Positions 29,596-38,782 of a stretch of 64,000 bases of DNA are shown piece by piece. The stretch is taken from positions 434,001 through 498,000 of the forward strand of contig NZ_JBAJMV010000004.1 in assembly GCF_036880965.1 (NCBI RefSeq), given 5' to 3'. Under the pieces are notes generated by a model. The model worked only from the letters and a program-made list of their open reading frames with translations, searched no databases and was not told the origin of the DNA. Origin of the DNA: JAUASW01 sp036880965. Lineage in GTDB: Bacteria; Pseudomonadota; Gammaproteobacteria; Burkholderiales; Burkholderiaceae_C. Made by a program: the position numbers and the translations under genes. Positions within the stretch are counted from its first letter, which is position 1. The number at the start of each line of letters is the position of its first letter.

Positions 29596-30429
29596 TCAGC
29601 CCAGCATCGAATCCACGTCGCTCGCCACGTCGCCGGCCGCTGCGATCTTGGCCTCGAGGTAATCCAGGTCCAGATGCAGATGCTCGACCAGCTCGGGCAC
29701 GGCCGTCTGCAGCGCATCGGAAGGCTTGATCTTCTGCTCGGCCGCGTCGGCCAGCACCTCGGCCAGGTGCAGCACGGCCGCCATCAGCGAGAACGGGCGC
29801 AGCTCCAGCGGGTTGTTGGCCAGCCGGAAGGACTCGGTCAGCGGCGCCGGGAAATGCCAGTGGCTGGCCAGCGAGGCGGTCACGTCGGCATGAGTGCAAT
29901 CGAAGCGGTGCTGCTCCAGCGAATAGCGGCTGCCCGGCTCATCGGCATGCGCCTCCACATCGGCCACCAGCTCGGGCTCGGTCATCGCCATCAGAAGCTG
30001 GCCGGTGCGCAGCATCAGGCCGGCGAGGTAGGCGGTGTCGGCGTCCAGGCGCACGACGTTGGAGAGGATGCGGGCATAGGCCGCCGTGCTGACGCTGTGG
30101 CGCCAGAAGCGCGTACGGTCCAGGCCCTTGACCACCGGGAAGGCGCCGGCCAGGCAGGCGCCCAGGGCCAGGTTGCGCAGCGTGTCCATGCCGAGGGCGG
30201 CCGCCGCGTCCTGCAGGCTGGCGATCTGGTGCGAGGGGCTGTAGCGGGCCGAGTTCGCCAGACGCAGCACCTTGGCGGCCAGCGTCGAATCCTTGCCCAC
30301 CAGCTCGGCGATGGCCGCCAGGCTGATGTTGTCGTCGTCGAAGCTCTTCAGCAGCCGGCTGGCCACTTCAGGCATGGCTGGCAGGGCGGCGTTCTTGTGG
30401 AAGAATTTTTCTGCGGCTTGGGCACTCAT
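29596..30429 (-). CDS. HDOD domain signalling protein
   Basis: 277 aa made of one HDOD domain (related to HD hydrolases but usually without metal ligands). Visible blocks are NAALPAMPEVASRLLKSF, GKDSTLAAKVLRLANSARY and AGLMLRTGQLL. The HD pair is absent at the expected place (FWRHSV, LMLRTGQLL), so a catalytic role is unlikely; HDOD proteins usually act as signalling or scaffolding modules. Downstream of the Crp/Fnr gene on the same strand, 110 nt apart, which suggests a shared unit. Partner unknown. Confidence 0.88.
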   Translation of the reverse strand: MSAQAAEKFFHKNAALPAMPEVASRLLKSFDDDNISLAAIAELVGKDSTLAAKVLRLANSARYSPSHQIASLQDAAAALGMDTLRNLALGACLAGAFPVVKGLDRTRFWRHSVSTAAYARILSNVVRLDADTAYLAGLMLRTGQLLMAMTEPELVADVEAHADEPGSRYSLEQHRFDCTHADVTASLASHWHFPAPLTESFRLANNPLELRPFSLMAAVLHLAEVLADAAEQKIKPSDALQTAVPELVEHLHLDLDYLEAKIAAAGDVASDVDSMLG

Positions 30430-30540
30430 GCGCGGGCTCCGGACAGGAAAGAAAATGAAAGTGATGAGCCAGTCTAGGGAGACATGGCGCCGCTGTCCAA
30501 GAGGATCTGCCCCACGGGCGAGGGACTATTGCTCAGAAGT

Positions 30541-31308
30541 TCAAACTGCCGCCGCCTCGCGTTGCAAGGCGGGCAGGTCCAGCAGCTGCACGCGGTAGCC
30601 TTGCACCTCGATCAGGCCCTTGCGCTTCAACTCGCGCATCATGCGCGACAGCGTTTCGGGCGCGATGGCCAGCTGCGCGGCAATGTCGCGCTTGCGCTCG
30701 TTCAGCTGCAGGAGCGTCGAGCCGTTGGCGGCACTCTGCTTGTGATGCTGCAGTAGCCAGGCGGCGAGACGCTTCTCGGCGCCCTTGTGCATCAGCTCTT
30801 GGGTGGCGGCCGTGAGGCGATGCACCTGCTGGGCCAGCGCCCGCATCAGCGAATGCTGCAGAACCGGCTCGCGATGCAGGAGCGGACGCAGCGTCGCAAT
30901 CGGGAAGTAGAGCACCGTGGCTCGCTCCAGCACCCGGGCGTCCTGGGCGTAGTTGGCGCCCAGCCAGGCGCTGCTGAGGTCCAGCCATTGCGGCGCACGC
31001 ACGCTGCGTTCCAGCTGGAAGGCCTCACCGGCCTGCATGCCCAGGCCGACCACGCCTTCGATCACCGCGACCAACTCGGTGGCGGCCAGCTCACGCGACA
31101 GCACCGTTTCACCCACGTCAAGGCGACGCCGGGCACCGAGGCTCTCGAACTCCTGCAAGGCTTCGCTTGCGGCGCCCGCCTCACCGAGCAGCAAGGGGCC
31201 GACCTTCGCGTCCGACGGGCCAGGACGCGGGTGATGGGAACCGTTGACTTTGATCTGGGAGTCCATGGCGCAAAAGGGCGATCTGACGATGCGTCCACTG
31301 TCGGCCAT
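30541..31308 (-). CDS. Crp/Fnr family transcriptional regulator
   Basis: 255 aa from the ATG at 31308. A cyclic-nucleotide-binding-like fold (about residues 60-170, GARRRLDVGETVLSRELAAT, VLYFPIATLRPLLHREP) is joined to a C-terminal winged HTH with DIAAQLAIAPETLSRMMREL, the recognition helix of the Fnr-type Crp family. The protein lacks cysteines, so no Fe-S cluster as in FNR is possible. The start is uncertain: ATG at 31266, ATG at 31308 and TTG at 31338 are all possible. The downstream HDOD gene and upstream glycerate kinase are neighbours; no binding site was identified. Confidence 0.88.
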   Translation of the reverse strand: MADSGRIVRSPFCAMDSQIKVNGSHHPRPGPSDAKVGPLLLGEAGAASEALQEFESLGARRRLDVGETVLSRELAATELVAVIEGVVGLGMQAGEAFQLERSVRAPQWLDLSSAWLGANYAQDARVLERATVLYFPIATLRPLLHREPVLQHSLMRALAQQVHRLTAATQELMHKGAEKRLAAWLLQHHKQSAANGSTLLQLNERKRDIAAQLAIAPETLSRMMRELKRKGLIEVQGYRVQLLDLPALQREAAAV

Positions 31309-31365
31309 AGCGCCGCCGCGATCCTTGTTCTTTGTCAAAGCTTGTTCATCGGACCCGGAGCGGCC

Positions 31366-32646
31366 TCAGAGAATCAGCAGTGCGCGGAAGTCGTTGACGT
31401 TGGTGAAAGTCGGCCCGGTCACCAGCAGGTCCCCGAGGACCTCGAAGAAGTCGTAGGCGCAGTTGGCCTGCAGGAGCTCGCGCGGCTTCAGGCCGAGGGC
31501 TTGCGCGCGTGCCAGGCTGTCGGGTGACAGCAGCGCTCCGGCGTTGTCCTGCTTGCCGTCGATGCCATCGGTGTCAGCGGCCAGCGCATGGACGCCCGCC
31601 TCGCCGGCCAGCCCCAGGGCGCAGCCGAGCAGGAACTCGCCAGCCCGGCCACCGCGGCCCTGTGGGTTGCGCACAGTCACTGTCGTTTCGCCGCCGGAGA
31701 GCAGCACGCAGGGCCGGGCAAAGGGCTGGCCCAGGCGAGCCACGGAGCGGGCCAGGGCCGCATGCATCGCGCCGATATCGCGCGACTCGCCTTCAATCTC
31801 ATCGCTCAGCACATGAGCCTGCAAACCCAGCGAGCGAGCCGCTTCGGCTGCTGCGTCAAGACTCTGGCGCGGCGTGGCGAGCATGCGCAGCGCGTGGCCG
31901 GCGAAGCGAGGGTCGCCCGGCTTGGGCGTTTCGAAAGCACCGCTCTCAAGGCCGCGGCGAGCGACGTCTGGCAGTGTGATGCCGTAGCGGGCGCAGATGG
32001 CCAGGGCATCGCCGCAGCTGCTGGGGTCGGGCACCGTCGGGCCGCTGGCGATGACGGCCGCGTCGTCGCCGGGCACATCGCTGATCATCAGCGTCAGCAC
32101 CTGGGCTGGCGCACAGGCAGCAGCCAGGCGCCCGCCCTTGATGCGCGAAAGATGCTTGCGCACGCAGTTCATCTGCGTGATGTCGGCACCGCTGTCGAGC
32201 AGGGCGCGGTTGAGCTGCTGCTTGTCGGCCAAGCTCAGGCCCTCGGCCGGCAGGCTCAGCAGCGCCGAGCCGCCGCCGGAAATCAGGCAGATCACCAGAT
32301 CGTCCGGCGTCAGGCCTTGCGTCAGCGCCTGCATGCGCTCGGCCGCTTGCAGGCCAGCCGCATCGGGTACGGGATGCGCGGCCTCGACCAGCTCGATACG
32401 GCGCGGCAGATAGTCCGGCGGCCGGTGGCCGTAGCGGGTGATGACGAGGCCGCTCAAGGGCGCATCGGTCGGCCAGGCAGCTTCCAGCGCCTGCGCCATC
32501 GAGCCACCGGCCTTGCCGGCGCCCAGCACCAGCGTTCGGCCTTTTGGTGGCGGCGGCAGGTGGGCGGCCAGCACACGCGCAGGCAGGGCACGCGCCACGG
32601 CCACCTCGTAGAGATGGCGCAGGAGGGCGCGCGGGTCGGTCAGCAT
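31366..32646 (-). CDS. Glycerate 2-kinase (GckA/TtuD family, DUF4147–MOFRL)
   Basis: ATP-dependent phosphorylation of D-glycerate to 2-phosphoglycerate, feeding glycolysis. 426 aa with N-terminal DUF4147 domain (LVLGAGKAGGSMAQALE and LISGGGSALLSLPAEGLSL) and C-terminal MOFRL domain (VLLSGGETTVTVRNPQGRGG and ALAADTDGIDG). The first base of its start overlaps the stop of puuD (TGATG), so the two are translated together. Since PuuD opens the urate → allantoin → glyoxylate route, and glyoxylate can enter glycerate, the kinase may complete it; the link is inference. Confidence 0.92.
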   Translation of the reverse strand: MLTDPRALLRHLYEVAVARALPARVLAAHLPPPPKGRTLVLGAGKAGGSMAQALEAAWPTDAPLSGLVITRYGHRPPDYLPRRIELVEAAHPVPDAAGLQAAERMQALTQGLTPDDLVICLISGGGSALLSLPAEGLSLADKQQLNRALLDSGADITQMNCVRKHLSRIKGGRLAAACAPAQVLTLMISDVPGDDAAVIASGPTVPDPSSCGDALAICARYGITLPDVARRGLESGAFETPKPGDPRFAGHALRMLATPRQSLDAAAEAARSLGLQAHVLSDEIEGESRDIGAMHAALARSVARLGQPFARPCVLLSGGETTVTVRNPQGRGGRAGEFLLGCALGLAGEAGVHALAADTDGIDGKQDNAGALLSPDSLARAQALGLKPRELLQANCAYDFFEVLGDLLVTGPTFTNVNDFRALLIL

Positions 32647-33839
32647 CAGCGTGCTTGTTGTTGCTGCTGCAGCGACTCGAACCAGCGGCCCAGCAATGCG
32701 CGCTCGGCCTCGGTGATGCCGGTGGCGTTGTTCAAGGGCATGGTTTTCTGCAGCACAACCTGCTGATAGATCGCGGCCGCCTGCGTCTGTATCGCCTCGG
32801 CGCTGTCCAGCCTCATGCCCTTCTGCGCCGCGATGCCGGTGTGGCAGGCGATGCAGCGGGAGTCGATCAAGGCCTTCACTTCGGCCAGTGTCGGCGCGGG
32901 TGCGGCGGCCTGCTTCTGTGGCGCCATCCAGACGATCAAGCCGGCCAGCAGCACGAGCGCGCCGCCCACCAGGCCCCAGCTGTTGACACCCTTGTGTCGC
33001 TTGACGAAGAAGGTGCGGATGAGAACGCCTGCGGCCATCAGGACGCTCAGCACGAGCCAGTTCTGCGCATGGCTGTAGAGCATGCCGTAGTGGTTGCTGA
33101 GCATGGCGATCAGCACAGGCAGGCCGAAGTAGGTGTTGTGCACGCTGCGCTGCTTGCCGCGCTGGCCGTGCACCGGGTCCACCGGCCGGCCGGCACGCAT
33201 GTCGGCAATCACCTGCTTCTGACCCGGGATGATCCAGAACAGCACGTTGGCGCTCATCATCGTGGCGATCATGGCGCCGACGATCAGGAAGGCCGCGCGG
33301 CCGGCAAACAGCTGGCAGGCGGCCCAGGCGGCGATGACGACGAACACTGCAACAAGACCCAGCACGAGGCCGTCGTTGCCGATGCTCCCATCTTTGCGAC
33401 GCCCAAATTGGCGGCAGATCTGGTCATAGGCGACCCAGCCTGCGGCGAGGAAGCCGAGGGCTGACGCGATGGCCGCAGGAGGCGCCCAGTCATGCACCCG
33501 CTTGTCGATCAGGAAGCTGCTGGCATTGAAGAGATAGAGCACGACGAACAGCGCGAAGCCGCTCATCCAGGTCCAGTAGCTTTCCCAGTAGAACCAGTGC
33601 AGGTGCTGCGGTAGATTGGGCGGCGCCACCATGTACTTCTGCGGGTTGTAGAAACCGCCGCCATGGACGGCCCACAGCTCGCCATCCACGCCCTTGCCCT
33701 TGAGCTCCGGCGATTCTGGCTTGACGAGGTGGTTGTCGAGCCAGACGAAGTAGAACGAAGCGCCTATCCAGGCGATCACGGTGATCAGGTGGAGCCAGCG
33801 CAGCAGCAGATTGGCCCAGTCGAACAGATAGCTTTCCAT
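32646..33839 (-). CDS. puuD: PuuD-type urate hydroxylase (membrane domain + cytochrome c)
   Basis: Membrane-bound, cytochrome-linked urate oxidase giving 5-hydroxyisourate. 397 aa; about eight hydrophobic segments form the DUF989 domain (for example WLHLITVIAWIGASFYFVWL near the N-terminus, and NVLFWIIPGQKQVIADMRAG). A C-terminal cytochrome c domain has the heme motif C329-I-A-C332-H333 and distal Met in QKTMPLNN. Family knowledge: PuuD passes electrons to a respiratory chain and makes no H2O2. Other purine-degradation genes are not in the window. Co-translated with glycerate kinase downstream. Confidence 0.9.
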   Translation of the reverse strand: MESYLFDWANLLLRWLHLITVIAWIGASFYFVWLDNHLVKPESPELKGKGVDGELWAVHGGGFYNPQKYMVAPPNLPQHLHWFYWESYWTWMSGFALFVVLYLFNASSFLIDKRVHDWAPPAAIASALGFLAAGWVAYDQICRQFGRRKDGSIGNDGLVLGLVAVFVVIAAWAACQLFAGRAAFLIVGAMIATMMSANVLFWIIPGQKQVIADMRAGRPVDPVHGQRGKQRSVHNTYFGLPVLIAMLSNHYGMLYSHAQNWLVLSVLMAAGVLIRTFFVKRHKGVNSWGLVGGALVLLAGLIVWMAPQKQAAAPAPTLAEVKALIDSRCIACHTGIAAQKGMRLDSAEAIQTQAAAIYQQVVLQKTMPLNNATGITEAERALLGRWFESLQQQQQAR

Positions 33840-34360
33840 GCGGAAAAGAGATGTGCTGGAGCCGGCTCACCACAGGCGGGCGCTGTGAACCGTGACAGGT
33901 CGCGCTACGGGTTCTGATTGATGAACCAGCCCGGCGCCGCTGCGACGCAGTACGCGGCCGAGTTTACGGGAAGCACCGCCTCCAGCACGATGCCGGCAGG
34001 CGGCACGTTGCGGACTCTTGCCTTCTTCCTCGAAGGTACGTCGAAGATCAGGCCGCCAGCGGGCACCCCTCCGCTCCTGTCCCCCGTCACCGGCCTGCGG
34101 CCGGCGCCTCCTCCTTTACCTCGCTGCGGGGCACCCACTGCCGTCCTGCTCCGCACCACCGTGGCCTGCGCCGGGTGGCAGGCGCAGGTTCGGCCGAGGG
34201 CGTCGGGTGAGGGTTTGGGCGAGGTAAAGGAGGAGGATCGGGCGAAGCCCGGTCCGGGGGACAGGAGCACAAGCCCTCACCCGATGGCCTCGGCAGCGCG
34301 AAAGAAGGAAACAGCGTGTGGCTGCTATGTGCCGCATGCGGCCTTCCCGCCAGCTCCAAG
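33840..34360. other. 521-nt stretch without a gene, rich in inverted repeats
   Basis: Between puuD and the MidA-like gene there is no open frame with coding character on either strand. The middle holds the large inverted repeat entered separately. The remainder shows no recognisable promoter or RNA family. Confidence 0.55.
34073..34284. repeat. Large bipartite inverted repeat with hairpin inserts
   Basis: Two ~50-nt units lie head to head. The left one (34073-34124) begins GCTCCTGTCCCCCG and ends CCTCCTCCTTTACCTCGC; the right one (34219-34268) is its reverse complement at both ends, 14 and 18 bases matching perfectly. The central ~20 nt of each unit differ in sequence but both form a small hairpin. 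An additional 11-nt pair TCGGGTGAGGG (34203-34213)/CCCTCACCCGA (34274-34284) flanks the right unit. It looks like a composite of interspersed palindromic elements. Confidence 0.6.
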
Positions 34361-35437
34361 CTACAGCGTATGGCAGCGATCGCCTCTGGTGAAGCCCAGG
34401 GCATCGAACTCAGCCTCGCCCGCCACAAAGCCGATCACCTTGAACAGCTCGCCCATCTCATGTTCGGTGATCAGCTTGTGGGCCATTGCACGCTCGGCAA
34501 GCGGTGCATCGCCCATCAACTCGACCAGCCCGCAGTTGATCAGGAAGTTGGCCTGGCTCGTGTAGCCCAGCACCGTCAAACCGGCGTCCTGGCCGGCCAT
34601 GGCGACGCCAGTGAAGTTGACATGGGCGGTGATGTCCTTCTCGCCCACCAGGACCAGCGGATCAGGATCGGCCTTGTGCTCGTGATGGCACATCAGCGTG
34701 CCACCGATGCGTTGCGGGTGGTAGTACTCGGCTTCGGGGAAGCCGTAGTCGAGCAGGAACACGGCGCCGCGCTCGAGCGTCGCCGCGATGGTGCGGATGA
34801 AACCTTCGGCCTGCTCGTGAGTCTCGGTGATCGTTCCGGGCACGAAGGGCGCGTCGAACGGTGGCTTCGCGTCGGTGGGTCGATCTGACCAGCCAAAGCC
34901 GGCATCACTCGCCACCACGCCGCGCTCCAGCCACCGGCTGCCGTCGTAGTGCAGCAATTGCACCGGCATCGCATCAAGCACCTCGTTGCCGACGATCACG
35001 CCCTCCATGACGTCGGGCAGGCGATCCAGCCATTCGATCTTGTGCGCCCAGGGCGCCAGCCGCTCGGCCTGGCGCTGCCGCAGGCTGCCGGAGAGATCGA
35101 CGATGCGATAGTGCGCCAGCTTGTCGCCGAGCGCTCTCAGCAACTGCTCGGCCAGCGCGCCGCTGCCGGCGCCAAACTCCCAGACGGTGTCCGTACCCGT
35201 GGCGTCCAAGGCCTGTGCCACTTGATGCGCGAGCGCCCTGCCGAACAGCGGCGAAAGCTCGGGCGCCGTGACGAAGTCGGAGCCGCTTTCCGGCATCAGG
35301 CCGAACTTGCGGCGCTGGTTGGTGTAATAACCAAGATCTGGCGCATACAGTGCCAGTGCCATGAATCGGTCGAAACCTATCCAGCCCTCCGCTGCGGCAA
35401 TCTCGCGGCGTATCAGCGACTCCAGCGCCTGGCTCAT
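34361..35437 (-). CDS. MidA/NDUFAF7-like SAM-dependent methyltransferase (COG1565)
   Basis: 358-aa class I methyltransferase. Family blocks are GWIGFDRFMALALYAPDLGYYT, SDFVTAPELSPLFGRALA, the SAM loop WEFGAGSGALAEQLL and GVIVGNEVLDAMPVQLL, plus DYGFPEAEYYHPQR. Mitochondrial NDUFAF7 dimethylates an arginine of the complex I subunit NDUFS2, so a bacterial role in NDH-1 maturation is plausible; that inference is untested. The start overlaps the GGDEF–EAL gene stop by 4 nt (ATGA), placing it at the 3' end of a five-gene coupled set. Confidence 0.88.
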   Translation of the reverse strand: MSQALESLIRREIAAAEGWIGFDRFMALALYAPDLGYYTNQRRKFGLMPESGSDFVTAPELSPLFGRALAHQVAQALDATGTDTVWEFGAGSGALAEQLLRALGDKLAHYRIVDLSGSLRQRQAERLAPWAHKIEWLDRLPDVMEGVIVGNEVLDAMPVQLLHYDGSRWLERGVVASDAGFGWSDRPTDAKPPFDAPFVPGTITETHEQAEGFIRTIAATLERGAVFLLDYGFPEAEYYHPQRIGGTLMCHHEHKADPDPLVLVGEKDITAHVNFTGVAMAGQDAGLTVLGYTSQANFLINCGLVELMGDAPLAERAMAHKLITEHEMGELFKVIGFVAGEAEFDALGFTRGDRCHTL

Positions 35438-37488
35438 GCCTGCCTCGGGCTCCAGGTGCGGGCCCAGGCTTCGAACTCGGCCGCCGGCATCGGGTCGGCA
35501 ATCAGCTCGCCTTGCAGCTCGTCGCAGCCCCAGTCAGCCAGCAGCCGCCATTGCTCGCGCGTGCGCAAGCCTTCTGCGCTGACCTTGAGCCCCAGGCCGC
35601 GGGCCATTTCGGTGATGGCGCGCGTGATGGCCATGGCACCGGCATCGTCGGGCAGCTTGGCAACAAAGCCCTGGTCGATCTTGAGTTTGTCCAGGGGCAG
35701 CTGGGTCAGGTGGGCCAGCGAGGTGTGGCCGGTGCCGAAATCATCGACCGAGATCGTCAGCCCCTGCGCGCGCAGTTCGGCCAGTGTGGCCGGTGCGTGG
35801 TCGATGTCGTCGATCAGCATGCGCTCGGTCAGCTCGAGCTCCAGCCAGTCACCGCGCGCGCCGGACTCGCCCAGCACGCCGGCCACGGTGCAGGCAAAGC
35901 TGTCCAGGCGGAACTGCATGCTGGAGAGATTCACGGCGATGCGCAGCGGCGGCAGGCCGGCGTCATGCCAGCGGCGCGCCTGCCGCGCGGCCTCGGCCAG
36001 CACCCAGTCCGACAGCGGCAACATCAGGCGATGGCGCTCGGCCACCGCGATGAAGGCCTCGGGCGTGAGCAGGCCGCGCTGCGGATGGCGCCAGCGCAGC
36101 AGCGCCTCGGCGCCAACGAGCTTGCCGCTCGCGGCATCGATCTGCGGTTGATAGAAAAGCAGGAACTCGCCTTCATCCAGGCCCGTGCCCAGCTCACTTT
36201 CGATCACCAGATCGGCATAGGCGCTCTCTGCCAGCGATGGCACGAAGAACTCGTAGGTCGCGCGTCCCCGGGATTTCGCCTGGTACATGGCCGTGTCGGC
36301 ATGCTGGATCAGCTCCTGCGCCGTCTCGCCGTGCTCGGGGAACATGGCCACGCCAATCGAGGGTGTGACCGAGAGCTCGCGCCCGTCCGCATTGACCGGC
36401 ACCTCGACCACGTCGAGCAGCGCGCGCAGCACGACCAGCACATCGTCGCGGTGGTGGATGTCTTCCAGCAGCACCACGAACTCGTCGCCGCCAAAGCGAC
36501 CCACCAGGTCGCTGGCGCGCAGGCAGCCGGTGATGCGGCGCGATACGGTGGTCAGGACCTGGTCGCCTTCCAGATGACCCAGTGAATCGTTGACGCGCTT
36601 GAAGTTGTCGAGGTCGATGAAGAGCAGCGCCAGCTGGCGGCCCTGCTGGCCCGCTTTCTCCAGCGCCGGCTGCAGCTTTTCCATGAAGGCGCTGCGGTTG
36701 AGCAGCTGCGTGAGCGAATCGTGATGCGCCAGGTGCTGGATGCGCGCCTGCGCAGCGATGCGGTCACGGATGTCGCGCACGATGGTCATGCGCAGCTTCT
36801 CGCCTTCCATCTCCATGGTGCGGACGATGAACTCCACCGGGATGCGCGTGCCATCCTTGTGCACCACGGCGGTCTCGTAGCGCAGCTCGCGCGAGGCGCC
36901 CATCACCTGCTGCACCTTGGCCAGTTCGTCCTCGGCCACGAAGGACAAGGCACGCCGGCCGATCATCTCTTCCAGCGAGTAGCCCACCAGCGTGCACAGC
37001 GGCGGGTTCACATCGGTCACCACGCCATCGCGGTGGAAGAGGATGCCTTCCACCGTCGCATGCATGAACTTGTCGAGGCGCTGCTGCGAGTCGCGGGCCC
37101 GCTGCTCGGCGCGGCGATGCTTGGAGATGTCGTTGATCAGCACGCAGCTGGCAATCAGCTCGCCCGCCGCATCGAAATGCGGTATCAGGTTGACTTCGAT
37201 CCAGCGGCCGTCTTCCAGCTGGCGCTCGTAATTGGCTGGCTGCTGCTCCAGCTTGACCCGGTCCACAGCCCACTGGATCTGCGCTGCCGCACCCGGGCCG
37301 ATGACCTCCGCAAAGCTGCGCCCAAGAATGCTCTGCTCGTCGAGACCGAACATCTGCGCATAGCGGCGATTGGCAAACAGGCAGGCGTCGGTCCTGGCGT
37401 CATACAGCGCGATCAAGGCCGGCACCGCGTCGGCGATCAGGCGCAGCCGGGCGTTGGCGATGTCCTGTTGCTCGCGGGCTTCGCTCAT
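35434..37488 (-). CDS. PAS–PAS–GGDEF–EAL cyclic-di-GMP signalling protein
   Basis: 684 aa, no membrane segments. Two PAS domains (about residues 15-130 and 145-260) precede a GGDEF domain with intact GGDEF at 333-337 (RFGGDEFVVLLED) and an EAL domain with E461-A-L-L. EAL catalytic positions look complete (AVNLSS, LELTERML, SVDDFGTGHTS, KLKID, SAEG), so diguanylate cyclase or phosphodiesterase activity are both possible. It overlaps its neighbours by ATGA on both sides (UDG before, MidA-like after), unusual placement in a housekeeping chain. Confidence 0.93.
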   Translation of the reverse strand: MSEAREQQDIANARLRLIADAVPALIALYDARTDACLFANRRYAQMFGLDEQSILGRSFAEVIGPGAAAQIQWAVDRVKLEQQPANYERQLEDGRWIEVNLIPHFDAAGELIASCVLINDISKHRRAEQRARDSQQRLDKFMHATVEGILFHRDGVVTDVNPPLCTLVGYSLEEMIGRRALSFVAEDELAKVQQVMGASRELRYETAVVHKDGTRIPVEFIVRTMEMEGEKLRMTIVRDIRDRIAAQARIQHLAHHDSLTQLLNRSAFMEKLQPALEKAGQQGRQLALLFIDLDNFKRVNDSLGHLEGDQVLTTVSRRITGCLRASDLVGRFGGDEFVVLLEDIHHRDDVLVVLRALLDVVEVPVNADGRELSVTPSIGVAMFPEHGETAQELIQHADTAMYQAKSRGRATYEFFVPSLAESAYADLVIESELGTGLDEGEFLLFYQPQIDAASGKLVGAEALLRWRHPQRGLLTPEAFIAVAERHRLMLPLSDWVLAEAARQARRWHDAGLPPLRIAVNLSSMQFRLDSFACTVAGVLGESGARGDWLELELTERMLIDDIDHAPATLAELRAQGLTISVDDFGTGHTSLAHLTQLPLDKLKIDQGFVAKLPDDAGAMAITRAITEMARGLGLKVSAEGLRTREQWRLLADWGCDELQGELIADPMPAAEFEAWARTWSPRQA

Positions 37489-38294
37489 CGCGCCGCCTGC
37501 GCTTGCAAGGTGCTCATCGCCAGGCACAGGTCTTCCCAGGCCCGGGCCTTGTCCGAGAGATTGCGCAGCAGATAGGCCGGGTGGTAGCTGACGATCACCG
37601 GTATGCCCTGGTAGCTGTGCACCTTGCCGCGCAGCCTGCCGATGGCTTCGTTGCTGCCCAGCAGCGACTGCACGGCGAAGCGACCCAGGGCCAGGATGAT
37701 GCGAGGCTTGATCAGCTGCAGCTGACGTTCCAGATAGGGCTGGCAGGCCGCCAGCTCTTCGGGCTCGGGATTGCGGTTGCGCGGCGGCCGGCACTTCAAG
37801 GTGTTGGCGATGAAGACCTGCTTCTCGGGCGGCGCTTCGCTGCGAGTCAGGCCGATCGCGCGCAGCATGCTGTCCAGCAACTGGCCGGCAGTGCCAACGA
37901 AGGGCTCGCCCTGCTGGTCTTCCTGCTCGCCCGGCGCCTCGCCGACGATCATCCAGTGCGCCTGCTCGTTGCCAACGCCGAACACCGTCTGCTTGCGGCT
38001 TGCGCACAGGCCGCAGGCGCGACAGCCGGCCACGCTTTCCTGCAGTTGCTGCCAGTCCAGGCCCGCGATTTCAGGGCGCGACGAGGGCGCCGCGGCACGC
38101 TGAGGCAAGGCCGGCGCGAGCGCCTGCATGACTGGCACGGCAGGCCGGGCCGCTTCCCGCGCGACGGCAGGCGCTGGCGCGGCTGCTGGAGCCGCTGCCA
38201 CCGCTTCAGGCTCGGCAGGCGCAGCGGCTGGCATCGACCAGAGCTTGTAGCCCATCGCCTCCAACATCGCCTGCTGACGCGCATCCCAGTTCAT
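37485..38294 (-). CDS. Uracil-DNA glycosylase, family 4 (Fe-S)
   Basis: Excises uracil from DNA. The first ~75 residues are an Ala/Pro-rich low-complexity arm seen in betaproteobacterial members. The glycosylase domain contains the Fe-S cysteines C91 and C94 (CRAC), C168 and C184, the catalytic GEAPGEQED block (119-) and the C-terminal HPAYLL (238-). The 269-aa length is typical for this longer type. It overlaps rimI upstream and the GGDEF–EAL gene downstream, each by 4 nt. The pairing with tsaB–rimI is common in Burkholderiales. Confidence 0.93.
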   Translation of the reverse strand: MNWDARQQAMLEAMGYKLWSMPAAAPAEPEAVAAAPAAAPAPAVAREAARPAVPVMQALAPALPQRAAAPSSRPEIAGLDWQQLQESVAGCRACGLCASRKQTVFGVGNEQAHWMIVGEAPGEQEDQQGEPFVGTAGQLLDSMLRAIGLTRSEAPPEKQVFIANTLKCRPPRNRNPEPEELAACQPYLERQLQLIKPRIILALGRFAVQSLLGSNEAIGRLRGKVHSYQGIPVIVSYHPAYLLRNLSDKARAWEDLCLAMSTLQAQAAR

Positions 38295-38782
38295 GTGCCG
38301 GCCTCTGCCAGATTGAGACTCATCAGGATCGCATCTTCTCGCTTGCCCGGCCCCGCCGGATAGTAGGCGCGGCGCAGGCCGACCTCGGAAAATCCATAGC
38401 GCTGGTAGACCTGCCGCGCGCGTTCATTGCTCTGCCGCACCTCCAGCCAGACCTGTGTACGGCCCAGCGCCCGGCTGCGGGCACAGAGCTCGTCCAGCAT
38501 CAGGCGCGCCAGGCCCTGACCTTGGCGGGCCGGCTGCACGGTGATGTTGAGCAGGTGCATTTCATCGACGCCTTGCAGCGCCAGGAAGTAGCCCAGCAAG
38601 CGCGATTGCTGGCCGCGGCCTTCCCACAGCGCCCAGGCCTCATAGCCGGCCGCCAGCGAATCGACGAAGTTGCCATGCGTCCAGGGAAAGCTGTAGGCCT
38701 GCTGCTCGATCAGCAGCACTGCGTCAAGATCGACCAGGCGCAAGGGCAGGATGGCGAACAGGCTTTGCGGCTGGGCGCTCAT
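38291..38782 (-). CDS. rimI: Ribosomal protein-alanine N-acetyltransferase RimI-like
   Basis: 163-aa GNAT acetyltransferase. The acetyl-CoA loop is VQPARQGQGLAR; LEVRQSNERARQVYQRYGF and AYYPAGPGKREDAILM match RimI proteins, which acetylate the N-terminal alanine of ribosomal protein S18. The start overlaps the tsaB stop by 4 nt. TsaB–RimI adjacency is conserved in proteobacteria. Confidence 0.92.
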   Translation of the reverse strand: MSAQPQSLFAILPLRLVDLDAVLLIEQQAYSFPWTHGNFVDSLAAGYEAWALWEGRGQQSRLLGYFLALQGVDEMHLLNITVQPARQGQGLARLMLDELCARSRALGRTQVWLEVRQSNERARQVYQRYGFSEVGLRRAYYPAGPGKREDAILMSLNLAEAGT

